Assembly (NCBI GenBank): GCA_030770535.1
Contig: JASVEC010000020.1
Span: forward strand, 682,001-746,000
DNA length: 64,000 nt
Direction: 5' to 3'
Source: Batkoa obscura
Lineage: Eukaryota; Entomophthoromycota; Entomophthoromycetes; Entomophthorales; Batkoaceae
Shown here piece after piece: positions 16,396 through 29,075 of this stretch. A program made the translations under genes and the position numbers. The notes beneath the pieces were generated by a model. The model made no database searches and had not been told where the DNA came from. It was given only the letters and a program-made list of their open reading frames with translations. The stretch's first letter is position 1; each line of letters begins with the position of its first letter.

Positions 16396-17268
16396 TTCCT
16401 TCAAGACCTTGTGTAATTTTAGTGTTTATATAGCATTTTATTATTTAATAAATTATTAAAAATTCCACTTTGACTTTTTATTTATAATTTAACTAATATT
16501 TAAAGTGTTTATTTAAACCTTTAAGTTCTACAATAATTAAGATATTTTAAAATAGTTAGCAATAGAGAATTTTAGGGTCTCATATTATACATATTAGTAA
16601 CAAATTTATGGTACAAGTAGAAAACACCCAAATAAAACTAAATTGGTATGTTTTTATAATAAGTTAAAAAGAATTTTCTTGAATTTTAAGCGGCTTGAGG
16701 AATGGGTAAAATGTTTAAACCAAAAATCTGTTCCTATATATTAACTATATAGCACTTAAATGTTTTTTATATTAGATATTAGAAGCAGTTTGTTTTCCAT
16801 TTTCTTTTATTATAGAAATAGCGTCTTTGTTTAATTATGATTTTTATTTTATTTTCTATTAATCGGAGTATTTTTTTTTATTTCATTACTTTTTCCATCT
16901 TTTAAGCGCTATTTAGGTGGAAAAACCTACTAGTAAATTCTTAAATAAAAAAACACCCCCCCCCAATATTGTTTTTAAAACTTTGTAATTTATTATATCA
17001 AAGTTGTTTACGATTTTTATCCTATAATATCACTAATTGCTATATTTTATGTTAGGTTTCTCTTATATTTATTTCAATAAAAAACAACTAAAACTATTTT
17101 TATCATAATTTTTTTCAAAACATTAACATTAAAAGCAAATTAATAATTTCTTTTTAATTGTAAGCTTTTTAGTAATTAAGTTTATGATAAAAGATTTATT
17201 GTACTTAAACCATTATTTTGATAGAATTTCTGACTTGATGTATTTATTTTAAAGTATCATATTATAAT
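16396..17268. other. Intergenic region with MITE copy 2
   Basis: AT-rich sequence between the Ser/Asn-rich gene and the first transposon. It contains the MITE at 16865-16966 and no gene I can support. Confidence 0.6.
16865..16966 (+). mobile_element. MITE-like element, copy 2
   Basis: Contains TTTCATTACTTTTTCCATC, TTTTAAGCGCTATTT and the AAATTCTTAAATAAAAAAAC block before a C-rich end. The GGGG of the left end has decayed to CGGAG, and the right end has expanded to a run of nine C's. Confidence 0.8.
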
Positions 17269-19704
17269 ATGGGGTTGTCTGAATTAGTTTCATTATTTTA
17301 TCCAATTTTTGAAAAATTTTGTATTTTAAAAACTTCGTTTAAAATTCTATAAAATCACATCTTTTATTAAAACAAAAGTACCCAAACACAGTTCTAAATC
17401 ATTCGATTATAGCTCATACTGTAAGTTAGTTGAATTTCTACTAGATCTTAAATACATATTCTTATAAAGCTTAATTGAGAAATATTTATTATCAACCGCT
17501 TTATAACCAACATTGTAGATTTATTATCAAATAAATAAACTATTTTAATGTTATAATTACATTATTAATATATTGCCAAGTTAATAAATAGCTGCATGGG
17601 AGGGAGTGGTCAGCCCCAAAACTATAATTAACCATCCCTATATAGTACAAGTAATAGTAGTTTTTACATATTATTACAGTTACTTGTTCTTTGACTATTT
17701 ATTAACTTAGCTATTAATAACTTAAGTAATCTTGACATTTAACAATCTATTTCTATCATTCAACAAACTACTTACTTGCTTAGTAAATATCGAAATTTTT
17801 AAATTCTCTGTTATCTTCGTAAGGTAAGCTGGGATCGATCCTTTAATCCTTATACTTTCTATAGACTCTATAACTTTAATTGGGACTATATCGCTTTTTT
17901 TTTGATGTATCAGATACTGGATAACAATGTAGTTTATTGTTATGTTTAATAAAGTGTAAATACTTCTTAATGCCCTGCATCTCTATTATTCTTTTTGTAT
18001 TTTTGTTTCTTTTATACTTTTTAAAAATTATATCTGTTTTCCCATTATTAACAGTCGAGTTATTAATTTTATTATGCTCCCAAATAAAAGTCTCAAATGT
18101 TGAGATTAATTGATCGATATCTTCTATTTTACCTAACGCTTCAAAACTACTTTTCCATTTTGAAAGGTTTCCAAAATGTCCATCAACTATACTTTTTCCA
18201 TGATGCTCAGCAAAAAAATTAAGATTGACATTCAAACTACTATTTATTTTATGAATTTCTTTAAATATATAGTGTAGAAACTCTTGGGATCTAAAATGAT
18301 TTCCTGTATCTGCCCATATATTGATTTTTGTAAACTTTTTAAATAGAAGCTCTGTAGAGATCAAATTGATTAAACAATCTCCTGCATATGCTGAATCATG
18401 ATTCAAAATTTCAGATAAATAATCAAAGTAAACTTTGCCTATCGTTTTATCATCTTTTAAATATAATACAGCAAAGCCTAATACTGATATAGCTTGTTTA
18501 TTATAATGATCTAGATTTATTGAATCTGGTCTTGTCCCTATTTCCATATTTTGTTTAAAATCTAAAACTATTATACACTTTTGTTATTTAATTTTTTAAT
18601 AGTTTCATTAAATGTGTTTTTTTGAGTATCAACACAGAATTTATGTAATTTGTATAATTTTTCTTCTTCGTTGAAAATTTCTTGTATCTCTGCTTTGTTT
18701 TTTGCTGTATTTATTTTATTTTCAAATAACTTTTTTCTAACTGTATACTGGGTACATATATTACATAGATCCGTTTTTCTTGCTGGATTTTTGAAATTAC
18801 TTGGTATATATTTAAAGAACGTTGACCTAGCTACTGCTTTATCTCTTAGATCATTCTTCTACTTTTATTTAATATATATATATTATCTGATGAATATTTA
18901 CTATCGTTATTTTTTTATTAAATCTTGATGAAATAGTTGAATCATTTAGTAAATATTGTATGATAGTTTCAATTTCCTCATCTTTAATTTTTTTTGTATT
19001 TTTAATAATAGATTTTAATGTTAATATTTTATTATTATTACTTGTTTTTGAATAGTCATATTGATTTCTATTTATATTAAACCCAAAACTCTTACATTCA
19101 TCAAAAGAATATACTGAAGCTATAGTTGATAATAACGCTACTTGCTGACTTTTGTTTCCTGTTTCCCTTAAAGCACTAATTTTATACATTACTTGATTAA
19201 GTTTATTATTATCGATAGTAAACTTTGATAATATATCTTTTCTTTGTTTTGTTTTATTATAAAAATTCCATAAACCTTGGGTTGTTATAAGTAGCTCTTA
19301 AAATTGATGTAAATGAATTACAATGTTTATATTGTGTACTCCTCCCTATTGTATTGAAGTTTTCAAAAATTCCATTTCGAAGTTTAGTTATGAAAGTTTG
19401 CATTTTATTTTTATTTCAACAAAAAATAAAGTCAAATAACTATGTTTATATAATTATGTATTTATATAATTATATAATTATATAGTTATATATTATATAT
19501 CTGTTAAATATCTAACAGAACTAACATAAAATATATAGTTAGGAAAATTAGCTATTCAAGAAAAGGAAACAATTAAAATAAGTTTTAAATAGAGACATTT
19601 AATTTTAGGCTTTTTAGATTTAACCGTTATATTGGACACAAACTTAAATTTTAAATTTGGATTAATTTCTAAGTAGATTCTGAAACCAATTAGGACAGCC
19701 CCAT
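17269..19704 (-). mobile_element. DNA transposon copy 1 (GGGG(C/T)TGTC-ended family), defective
   Basis: A ~2.44-kb element with imperfect terminal inverted repeats: ATGGGGTTGTCTGAATTAG at the left, and the reverse complement of ATGGGGCTGTCCTAATTGG at the right. Flanks allow a 2-bp AT/TA duplication. The transposase is on the minus strand, from an ATG at 19401-19403 (MQTFITKLRNGIF) toward about 17733. The frame is broken in several places relative to the other copies: a one-base gain in the EFYN region near 19260, a 22-bp loss between two GAATGAT repeats near 18857, a base lost at KSC (about 18573), and a base gained in the KKS run near 17893. The last full segment (18547-17876) keeps WADTGNHFRS and HHGKSIVDGHFG. 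This is the only copy here that retains the start ATG. Confidence 0.85.
17733..19403 (-). pseudogene. Transposase gene of transposon copy 1 (frameshifted)
   Basis: Remnant of a ~570-residue protein. Order of parts: an N-terminal region starting MQTFITKLRNG; a Lys/Asn-rich section; a zinc-like motif CNICTQY...LHKFC (CxxC...HxxC); then a probable RNase-H-like catalytic core. The core has candidate acids in IVLDFKQN (first D, position lost in this copy), WADTGNHF (second D) and AEHHGKSIVDGHFG (E or D). The arrangement resembles DDE/D transposases, but I cannot match it to a named superfamily by eye. Confidence 0.75.
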
Positions 19705-20374
19705 ATATAGAAGTAAACTTAATCCTTCTTTATTTTCAAGTACTAACTTACATGGGAAATAGTATGATATATATATTTTTAAACTTTATTCATATTTAAA
19801 TTTTAATCTTTCAAAGAAAATTCTGCATGAAGCTTTAGTTAAGCTATATTTTAATGTTATAACATTTTTAATAATATGAATTTATTGTTAAAAAGATACT
19901 CTTATAATTGATAAAAATACAAAATTTTTGACCTGATGCAAAGGAAGCTGAAGTTGAAATGCTTTTATAAACAAGGTTTTATATTTAAAAATCAGATAGT
20001 AATTATATTAAGTAACAAATATTTTACGAAAAAATTAACATGTCTGGTGCTATAATATTTAGAAACACTGCCTGAGTTATTTATTCAAAATATGTTAGCT
20101 AATTTCTAAATTACCTAAATTTGTAGCATGTCTATTTTGAATTTTTACGCAAACTTCCTAACCAATAACTTGACCCAGGCCTATAAAATCCCATAATAAG
20201 CTGGAACGATCGATTTTTAGGAATAGAATGATCAAACCAAATACTAAGCGTAAATGCCCAAATGATAATAGTTAAATATTAGAGTGGGCAATTATTTTTT
20301 CATTGCACAGATTCAAAAAATACAAAAAAAGATCTAAATAATCAAAAGTAGCATAGTTATTTTTATATTTAATA
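19705..20374. other. Intergenic region
   Basis: AT-rich sequence between transposon copy 1 and the broken helical-repeat gene. I see no gene, repeat end or RNA motif that I can support. Confidence 0.55.
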
Positions 20375-22010
20375 ATGTACTATGCCAAAGTACTCTATTT
20401 TGATATAAGTATAAAGGATACATGCTTAATAGGGGTCTACAAACTAATAGGAAAAAATAAAATTAATGATGTCAACCTTTATCCTTTTATTTCTAATCAG
20501 TTTTATCAACGATTTATAGTTAATACTTCAACGAATATAGAAAAAAATCAAAAGGAATTGGTTATTAGAAAGATGATTGCGGAAACAAGTCTTTATATAA
20601 ATAAAAGGTTTAATGAGACAAGAGACGAGAGGTTTAAAGTTTTTTCAAAAATGGGATTAAATAATCCGTTACTGTATTTCAAAAGAGACAATAGCACATT
20701 AATAAGAGAGAAAACAAACCGATAATAAATAGTACAACAAATAACAAAGTCAAGAACCCGCTCTTTAGAATAATAAGTTTAATTAATAATAACAAGTGTT
20801 TCCCAAGGATAACTAAGGAGTTTAGAGAACAAAGTTGGATAAGTTAGATACTTATCAATATGAAATGGAAGAGTTGATAATACTAGTCGATTGGATGGAA
20901 AAAAAATAGAACATTTATATATAGATTACAAAAAAAGTTTTTTTTGGTTTTATGAACATGTTCTATGCGTTATTCAATTTGTAGTAAAAAACAAACAAGA
21001 TTCAATACCTTTTTCTCAGGTTGAAACATTATTAAAGATATTTCGTAAATTATTGAGGTTTCATAATAAGATGTCAAGCTACAAAAATTATACATTAAGA
21101 CAGTCAGTTATTTATTATTAGATGGGCATAAGTTTCATGTTTCGGAGTCATTAGTATTGGCCTTAGAAAAAAGTAATTCATTTTCCTTTACAGTTAATAT
21201 TTTAGGGTTATTAACTAAGATATGGCTATCTGAAAAGAGTTTTAATATGCTAAAATATCCGATCATTAGGCAAAAATTAATTGATGCTCCGTGGAAGAAT
21301 TTTACATTAGATTTAGAATTAAAGGAAAAATATATGCTAACAAACAAAATAAAAGAAGTGTTGGATAAAGATAATTTCAAAGGGTTTATAGAATTAGGAA
21401 AATTTTGGGGTTTTAATGGGTGTATTGGTGAGGCTTTAAATCTATTAACAGTACTCAAGTTATCTGATGAGGTGATGTTTAGACAAGAAATCAAGAATTA
21501 TGACAAAGAGTTATTTAATTTAATTAATATATATGAAAAGCAAACAATAACAACGCATCATGTGGATTTATTATTAATTTTTCAACCAAAAAATGAATAT
21601 ATAGCGTTATTTATTAAACTTATGAATCAAAAGATGACCGAAAAAAAAATAGATAATGATTTATATATATTTGAATTTGAATGTGATCCGATTATATTTA
21701 TTAAGTTTAAATAGAGATAAAGGACTATTTGATTACGAGTTATTAGTTGATATTTATTGCCAATTAGGTCAAATGAATAAAGTCGAAGAAATTTTGTCTA
21801 TAATAGAAATTAAAAAAACCAATGGTAGTAACAAAGATATTGACTAAGAAGTTTAAATCAAGTAACATTTTAAAATATGAAGAGTTGTTTCAGAGATTTA
21901 TTTCGTTAACTAATATGAATATTGTACATTTAACTTTACTTCTAATGAAATATGGTGATCATAAGGATTTATTCCATAAGGTTCTTGATATTATTAAGTT
22001 TATACAATGA
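20375..22010 (+). pseudogene. Broken helical-repeat (PPR-like) gene
   Basis: Five open segments in changing frames (20375-20725, 20891-21121, ~21118-21714, ~21660-21847, 21822-22010) read as one degenerate protein. At 21115-21160 the sense continues from QSVIYY straight into LDGHKFHVSESLVLALEKS in another frame, and again near 21660-21690. The part FDYELLVDIYCQLGQMNKVEEIL resembles a pentatricopeptide helix pair, and the rest is helical and Leu/Lys-rich. PPR proteins act in organelle RNA metabolism; if correct, this is a decayed copy of such a gene. No introns with proper splice sites rescue the joins. Family assignment is tentative. Confidence 0.55.
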
Positions 22011-22681
22011 CACACGCTTATTATTATATTTTGAGTAGAAATAGATAACATACTAATAGAGTAATTTGATAATGAAAAGGAAATTTGATTTAAATATTGT
22101 TTTATTATTGGCCCAGCATGTAAATTCACTATCGTTATTTACATGTTTAAACAATGTAGGTACTCATAACGCTATAAGTTTTGATTTGTATACTCTACAA
22201 CAAGTATGTTAACATCAAGTTTTTAATAATTCCCGTAAGAATTTCACAAGAATAAATAGGTCATTAGGAAATAACAAGTCACAGATAAGGAAAAGTGAGA
22301 CCGAACCACTTATTTATTTTTATACCAAATGTATTTTATTTTTGATTTAAATAAACTTTTAAGAATAATTAGTTAAAACTTCTCCACCTTTTGCTCCCTT
22401 ATTTTACTTATTTGTACAGATAGTGCTTAAAATTTCACTTTTTTTAGAAATTATATGATTTAGCATGCATAACTTAAAAGAATTGTGATGAATATTATTA
22501 GCTTGTTGATTTTTATGCAAATCAACGGTAAGCTTTAAAAGTAGGAACCAATCACAACTAATACGAAATAGTAATTGTCTCAAGTTCTAATTCACTTAAT
22601 TCAAGTATTTCAATAAATCAAATAATATTTATCTTTTTACTATCACTTTACTCAAAATTAAAGAGATAATTGAAGATTTCG
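22011..22681. other. Intergenic region upstream of the P5B ATPase
   Basis: About 670 bp of AT-rich DNA that should include the ATPase promoter. I see no distinct regulatory array or RNA gene. Confidence 0.55.
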
Positions 22682-25600
22682 ATGGAAGGTGACACCAATC
22701 CTCATACTACTACCCCATTAAATGAAGGTAGTATTGGAATTATTAACGAAAGAACTCAAGATAATAACAAAACAATAGATCAAAATATAATTGGTAGGGT
22801 TTATATTGAATTTATGCAGTTCATATTTAAGTTGAACGTCTTATTTTTATATAACTACGCTTTTCTATTTTTTAATAGTTCTTTTTTAAATTAAATAGCT
22901 TAGCATTTTTAATTTATGAAAATTAGTTCTTTTGTATATATCTCATTCTTACATTTTAAATAAATAGATACTGAAGAGCGTGAGGAAAGTAACATGATAT
23001 TTCGTCGAGCAAGTCAGACAAGTCAACCATTAATGGATAAAGCATCAATAGCAACAACAAATACTCGATATGGAGCTGCCATTACTTCAAGTGATGAAAG
23101 CAACCAACAAGTCGAAGCCAACGGCAACCTAGATGAAGATGGCTTACATTCTCCACATTATTCTTATCCACCTCAGAATGTTCAAAATCGTAATTCCTAT
23201 GCCTATATACCTGTTTCAAGGCAGGGTAGTGATGAGGATTTAGCAGGCTTGAATGTAGCCTTTCCACTTGAAATACCAACACCAAAACAGCCACCTTATG
23301 AACAGAATATTTCGATTTTAACAGACGATCTTGAAATCAACATTAAAGGTTATAAAGACATTAAAACCCGAACCCTCATTTACAATATTTTGGGGGTTGT
23401 AAGTGCTGGCATCATTTTCCTTTTAGGCAGATGGATGCCTAAAATCCCCATTTATTTTAACTCAGTCGAAACTTCATTTGTGGATGCAGATTGGGTTTCG
23501 ATTAAGAATCAGTTTGGTGAAACTGAAAGAATAGAAATACATACTACTGAGTATGGAGGACAATATGGTCACATCTTCCCCAATGCGAGTGAAAGTTAAA
23601 AAAGATTTGATGAAGATTCACACAATTACAAAAAGGTAATAGTGCAAAAGGTCAAGTATATTAAATATAGATTTATGACTCTTCTTTTGGATCCTTTAAC
23701 TGGTGGATTTTATCAACTTAGTCTATGGCAAGATAACAGGTGGCAGAACCCTACAGCATATCATAGTGGATTAGACTCTATCTTGTTTAAAGAAAGAGAA
23801 TCTGTCTTCCAAACTAACGAAATTGATATACCTCAAAAATCAATTATAAGCTTGTTATTCAATGAAGTTTTACACCCTTTCTATATCTTCCAAGTCTTTT
23901 CTATTATACTATGGTGCTTTGAGAATTATTATATTTATGCTTCTTCGATCTTTGTCATCTCAGTCTTTTCTATTATATCTACCTTAATTCAAACCCGCAA
24001 TAATTGGAAACAGATTAGAGAAATGTCAAAGTTTGTTTGTGATGTTAGAGTTTATCGTCAAAGACATTGGACAACCATATCATCTTCTGAATTGGTTCCA
24101 GGTGATATTTACGAAATTTCGGACCCCGAGTTTGGTGTTTTCCCGTGTGATTCTGTTTTAATCCAAGGTGATTGTATTGTTGGTGAAAGTATGCTTACTG
24201 GTGAAAGTATTCCTATTTCAAAGGTACCCATAAGTGATCCGCAATTGCTTCAAAAAGAATTCGGCCCATCTTTAACTAGTATGAACTCTTTCTCTCCTGA
24301 ATTATCAAAATCCTTGTTGTTCTCTGGTACTCATATAATCCGCGTTAGAGGTGGATTCATCCCTAATCATATTTTCCCAGATCGTGAAAAAGATAGAAGG
24401 GCAGTTGCCATGGTCGTAAGAACTGGTTTTAATACCGCTAAAGGTTCTTTAGTTCGTTCAATTTTATTCCCACGTCCAACTTCATTCCAGTTCTACAGAG
24501 ACTCTTTTTATTTTACTGGGGTGATGTTTTTAATCGCATTGGTTGGATTTGCTATCAGTGTATGGAAGCTTTTGGATATAGGAATGAAAACTTCTCTTAT
24601 CATTATTAGGACATTGGATATTGTAACGATCGTAGTACCTCCAGCTCTTCCTGCTACTATGTCAGTTGGTATGACTTTTGCTATTTCACGTCTTAAAACG
24701 AAAAGCATTTTCTGTATTGCACCTTCTAGAATTAACATTTGTGGAAAGATTGATGTTGTTTGTTTCGATAAAACAGGCACACTCACGGAAGAAGGATTGG
24801 ATGTATTGGGTGCACAAAGTTTAACTAACAGGTCGTTAAATGAAATTACCGAGGACATTTCAGCTTTATCAACTCAAACCAAGGATCAAAAAATTAGTTT
24901 ACTTCATTGTTTAGCAACTTGCCATTCTATTAAAGTGGTTGAGGATGAACTTTTAGGAGATCCTCTCGATCTCAAAATGTTTGAATCTACTAATTGGACT
25001 TTAGAAGAAGGTGGATCTACTCATGCTCAAAGCTCTACTGCTGATGATAAACGCCATTCCACTCAATTTATCCCTTCGATGGTAAGACCTCCAAACCAAC
25101 CTCGCTTTTCCATGGATAACATTCAAGGTATTCCTTCTGGTTTCCTTGAACTGGGTATTTTAAGATCATTTGAGTTCATTTCTAACTTAAGACGTATGTG
25201 TCAGTAATTGTCAAAATTTGGGATCACCATCTACTGAAGTATATACCAAAGGTGCACCAGAGGCTATAGCTGAATTATGCAACCCAGATTCCTTACCACT
25301 TGATTATTATAGTCAACTTGATTCATACACTCAACAAGGCTATCGTGTTATTGCTTGTGCTGGCAAAAGTTTGGATAATATTTACCTTTTATAAAGGTTC
25401 ATAAAATTTCAAGAGAAAATGTCGAATCTAACTTAACCTTTTTGGGATTCATTGTATTTGAAAACAAATTGAAGCCAGAAACCATCCCAGCTATTAAGAT
25501 TTTACAAGATGCTCAAATCCGTCAGATCATGTGTACTGGTGATAATCATTTAACTGCTATTTCAGTTGCTAAACAGTGTTCAATCATTGATGAACACGCA

Positions 25601-26931
25601 CTTGTATTTGTTCCAAAGGTGGAGGCTGATTCCCATCAAGTTTATTGGGAATCTGTAAATCATGTTCAACTTGGATTAGAAGATGATAGGCCTGTTTTGT
25701 TGGACTCTGTTCTCCTTAAACCACCGCCAGCTTACTCCCATAATTATGCATTAGCGATCACAGGCAATGTATTTAGACATATTTTAGATAATTCCACCTC
25801 TGGGGTTATTGATAGAATGTTAGTTAAAGCACAAGTTTATGCACGTATGTCACCAGAAGAGAAGCAAGAACTAGTAGAAATGTTACAACGTGTTGACTAT
25901 TGTGTAAGTTTTTGTGGTGATGGTGCTAATGATTGTGGTGCATTAAAAGCAGCTGATGTTGGGTTATCTCTTTCCGAAGCTGAAGCTTCAATAGCAGCCC
26001 CTTTCACCTCTAAAGTTCAAGATATTTCATGCGTACCATTGGTGATCAGGGAAGGAAGAGCAGCTTTGGTGACTAGCTTTTCTTGCTTCAAATACATGGG
26101 CTTATACTCTATTATTCAATTTGCTTCTATCATTCTTTTGTATAACTATGGATCTAATTTGGGTGACTACCAATTTTTGTTATTTGATTTGTTTGTTATT
26201 CTTCCAGTAGCTGTGGCCATGGCACGTACGCTCCCTCACCCCAAACTCCATGTCAAAGCTCCAACTGCTAGTTTAGTATCTACAAAAATGTTAGTGTCTT
26301 TTATTGGTCAATGTGGTGTACAAATTGCATTCCAAGTAATTGCCTTCTTTTATTTGATTAACCAAGAATGGTTTGAAGTACCTCCTTATGACCCTGAAGA
26401 ACCAAATATCAGTTCACAAGTCAATACCACTCTCTTTATTATATCTTCCTATCAATATTTATGGGGAGGCCATTGTATTCTCAGTTGGCTACCCATATCG
26501 TAAAGAGCTTTATACCAATATGCCATTTGTGCTTACTCTTGGAGTATTATTAGCTTTTATGATGTGGTGTAATTTGGGACCATCTCAATGGATATTAGAT
26601 GTGTTTGAATTGGTTGAAATACCACAAGGATTTTTATTATCGTTATTAGGGATTGCATTTGCTAATTTGGCAACAGCGTATATATATGAGCAAGTCATAT
26701 CCAGATTTTATTATCATTGCTATTGATTTTACCAAATATTTGCTCCGCTCCATGTTCTCAAGCTCTAGCTCTAGCTATTCCAATACTTTGAAGAAATATA
26801 GTGATTCAGGAGCTTCTACACCAACAGCTGTAGAAACCTTTAAAAAGGTTAATACTAGAGGAAAAACAAGCAGTAAACACTTCCAGCTTGTTAAGGCTCA
26901 GATGGATAGAGAATTGATTATATCGGCTTAG
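22682..26931 (+). CDS. YPK9: P5B-type cation-transporting ATPase (Ypk9/ATP13A2 type), frame disrupted
   Basis: P-type ATPase of the endolysosomal/vacuolar membrane; the P5B group includes human ATP13A2, a polyamine exporter. The start is the ATG at 22682 (MEGDTNPHTTTP). Exon 1 ends at 22793 and a 174-nt intron leads to exon 2 at 22968. Diagnostic motifs: LTGESIPISK (actuator), PPALPATMSVGM (P5B-type M4), DKTGTLTE with the phosphorylated Asp at 24767, MCTGDNHLTA, GDGANDCGALKAADVGLS, then the C-terminal membrane helices. The coding sequence is well kept but interrupted: an in-frame TAA at 23597, frame changes around 25195-25225 and 25385-25395, one extra base near 26467 and one near 26707. Sense continues across each. 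Either the gene is recently dead or the consensus has errors; the partial copy downstream lacks the last two defects. Confidence 0.85.
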
Positions 26932-29075
26932 TATTTATGAATAATCAATCTAGTTGTTTTTACTTTTTTGTTTTAATAAAACTAATTTTATTATAAGTTT
27001 AGTATTTATTTTATTTAATAATAGGCAATTTCTCATAGGCATTAAGTTGTAAAATACTAAACTCACATTATAAAAGTAGAAAAAATGTCTTCAAAAGTAC
27101 TTTTATTTATTATGTAATTATTTACAAACTAATCAAATCAATAACCACGAACCCAAGAGCGAAGCTTGTTATAATATGCACCAGAGGCTATAGCTGAATT
27201 ATGCAACCCAGATTCCTTACCACTTGATTATTATATCAACTTGAATTCATACACTCAACAAGGCTATCGTGTTATTGCTTGTGCTGCAAAAGTTTTGGAT
27301 AATTTACCTTTTATAAAGGTTCATAAATTTCAAGAGAAAATGTCGAATCTAATAACCTTTTTGGGATTCATTGTATATGAAAACAAATTGAAGCCAGAAA
27401 CCATCCCAGCTATATAGATTTTACAAGATGCTCAAATCCGTCAGATCATGTGTACTGGTGATAATCATTTAACTGCTATTTCAGTTGCTAAACAGTGTTC
27501 AATCATTGACTTTGTTCCAAAGGTGGAGGCTGATTCCCATCAAGTTTATTGGGAATCTGTAAATCATGTTCAACTTGGATTAGAAGATGATAGGCCTGTT
27601 TTGTTGGACTCTGTTCTCCTTAAACCACCGCCAGCTTACTCCCATAATTATGCATTAGCGATCACAGGCAATGTATTTAGACATATTTTAGATAATTCCA
27701 CCTCTGGGGTTATTGATAGAATGTTAGTTAAAGCACAAGTTTATGCACGTATGTCACCAGAAGAGAAGCAAGAACTAGTAGAAATGTTACAACGTGTTGA
27801 CTATTGTGTAAGTTTTTGTGGTGATGGTGCTAATGATTGTGGTGCATTAAAAGCAGCTGATGTTGGGTTATCTCTTTCCGAAGCTGAAGCTTCAATAGCA
27901 GCCCCTTTCACCTCTAAAGTTCAAGATATTTCATGCGTACCATTGGTGATCAGGGAAGGAAGAGCAGCTTTGGTGACTAGCTTTTCTTGCTTCAAATACA
28001 TGGGCTTATACTCTATTATTCAATTTGCTTCTATCATTCTTTTGTATAACTATGGATCTAATTTGGGTGACTACCAATTTTTGTTATTTGATTTGTTTGT
28101 TATTCTTCCAGTAGCTGTGGCCATGGCACGTACGCTCCCTCACCCCAAACTCCATGTCAAAGCTCCAACTGCTAGTTTAGTATCTACAAAAATGTTAGTG
28201 TCTTTTATTGGTCAATGTGGTGTACAAATTGCATTCCAAGTAATTGCCTTCTTTTATTTGATTAACCAAGAATGGTTTGAAGTACCTCCTTATGACCCTG
28301 AAGAACCAAATATCAGTTCACAAGTCAATACCACTCTCTTTATTATATCTTCCTATCAATATTTATGGGGAGCCATTGTATTTTCAGTTGGCTACCCATA
28401 TCGTAAAGAGCTTTATACCAATATGCCATTTGTGCTTACTCTTGGAGTATTATTAGCTTTTATGATGTGGTGTAATTTGGGACCATCTCAATGGATATTA
28501 GATGTGTTTGAATTGGTTGAAATACCACAAGGATTTTTATTATCGTTATTAGGGATTGCATTTGCTAATTTGGCAACAGCGTATATATATGAGCAAGTCA
28601 TATCCAGATTTATTATCACTGCTATTGATTTTACCAAATATTTGCTCCGCTCCATGTTCTCAAGCTCTAGCTCTAGCTATTCCAATACTTTGAAGAAAGA
28701 TAGTGATTCAGGAGCTTCTACACCAACAGCTGTAGAAACCTTTAAAAAGGTTAATACTAGAGGAAAAACAAGCAGTAAACACTTCCAGCTTGTTAAGGCT
28801 CAGATGGATAGAGAATTGATTATATCGGCTTAGTATTATGAATAATCAATCTAGTTGTTTTTACTTTTTTGTTTTAATAAAACTAATTTTATTATAAGTT
28901 TAGTATTTATTTTATTTAATAATAGGCAATTTCTCATAGGCATTAAGTTGTAAAATACTAAACTCACATTATAAAAGTAGAAAAAATGTCTTCAAAAGTA
29001 CTTTTATTTATTATGTAATTATTTACAAACTAATCAAATCAATAACCACGAACCCAAGAGCGAAGCTTGTTATAA
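25254..29075. repeat. Tandem duplication of ~1.9 kb (ATPase 3' half plus tail of the protease gene)
   Basis: Unit A (about 25254-27177) and unit B (about 27178-29075) are near-identical direct repeats. Each starts at GCACCAGAGGCTATAGCTG inside the ATPase gene and ends at GCTTGTTATAATA, within the last codons of the S1A protease. At the junction (about 27177) the protease tail jumps straight into the ATPase sequence. Differences cluster in the first ~350 bp of unit B (several one-base indels and a 12-bp loss). The rest differs by only a few bases. It may be a real segmental duplication or an assembly duplication. Confidence 0.9.
27178..28833 (+). pseudogene. Partial tandem copy of the P5B ATPase 3' half
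   Basis: Second copy of the ATPase C-terminal half, lacking the promoter, N-terminus, actuator domain and phosphorylation Asp. From MCTGDNHLTAI (27448) to the TAG at 28833 it is one clean frame of 461 residues that includes GDGANDCGALKAADVG and the terminal membrane helices. Compared with unit A it lacks four residues (EHAL) after IID and reads through cleanly at YLWGAIVFSVGYPYR, where unit A is frameshifted. Upstream of 27448 the frame is broken by small indels. It cannot pump ions on its own. If unit B is the true sequence, it shows how the main gene should end. Confidence 0.8.

Noticed and set aside
18650-18928. Plus-strand open frame inside transposon copy 1
   Set aside because: It is antisense to the transposase and has no protein-like features beyond those produced by the other strand.
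22670-22681. Start of the P5B ATPase at 22670
   Set aside because: That codon is TTG; the first ATG is 22682.
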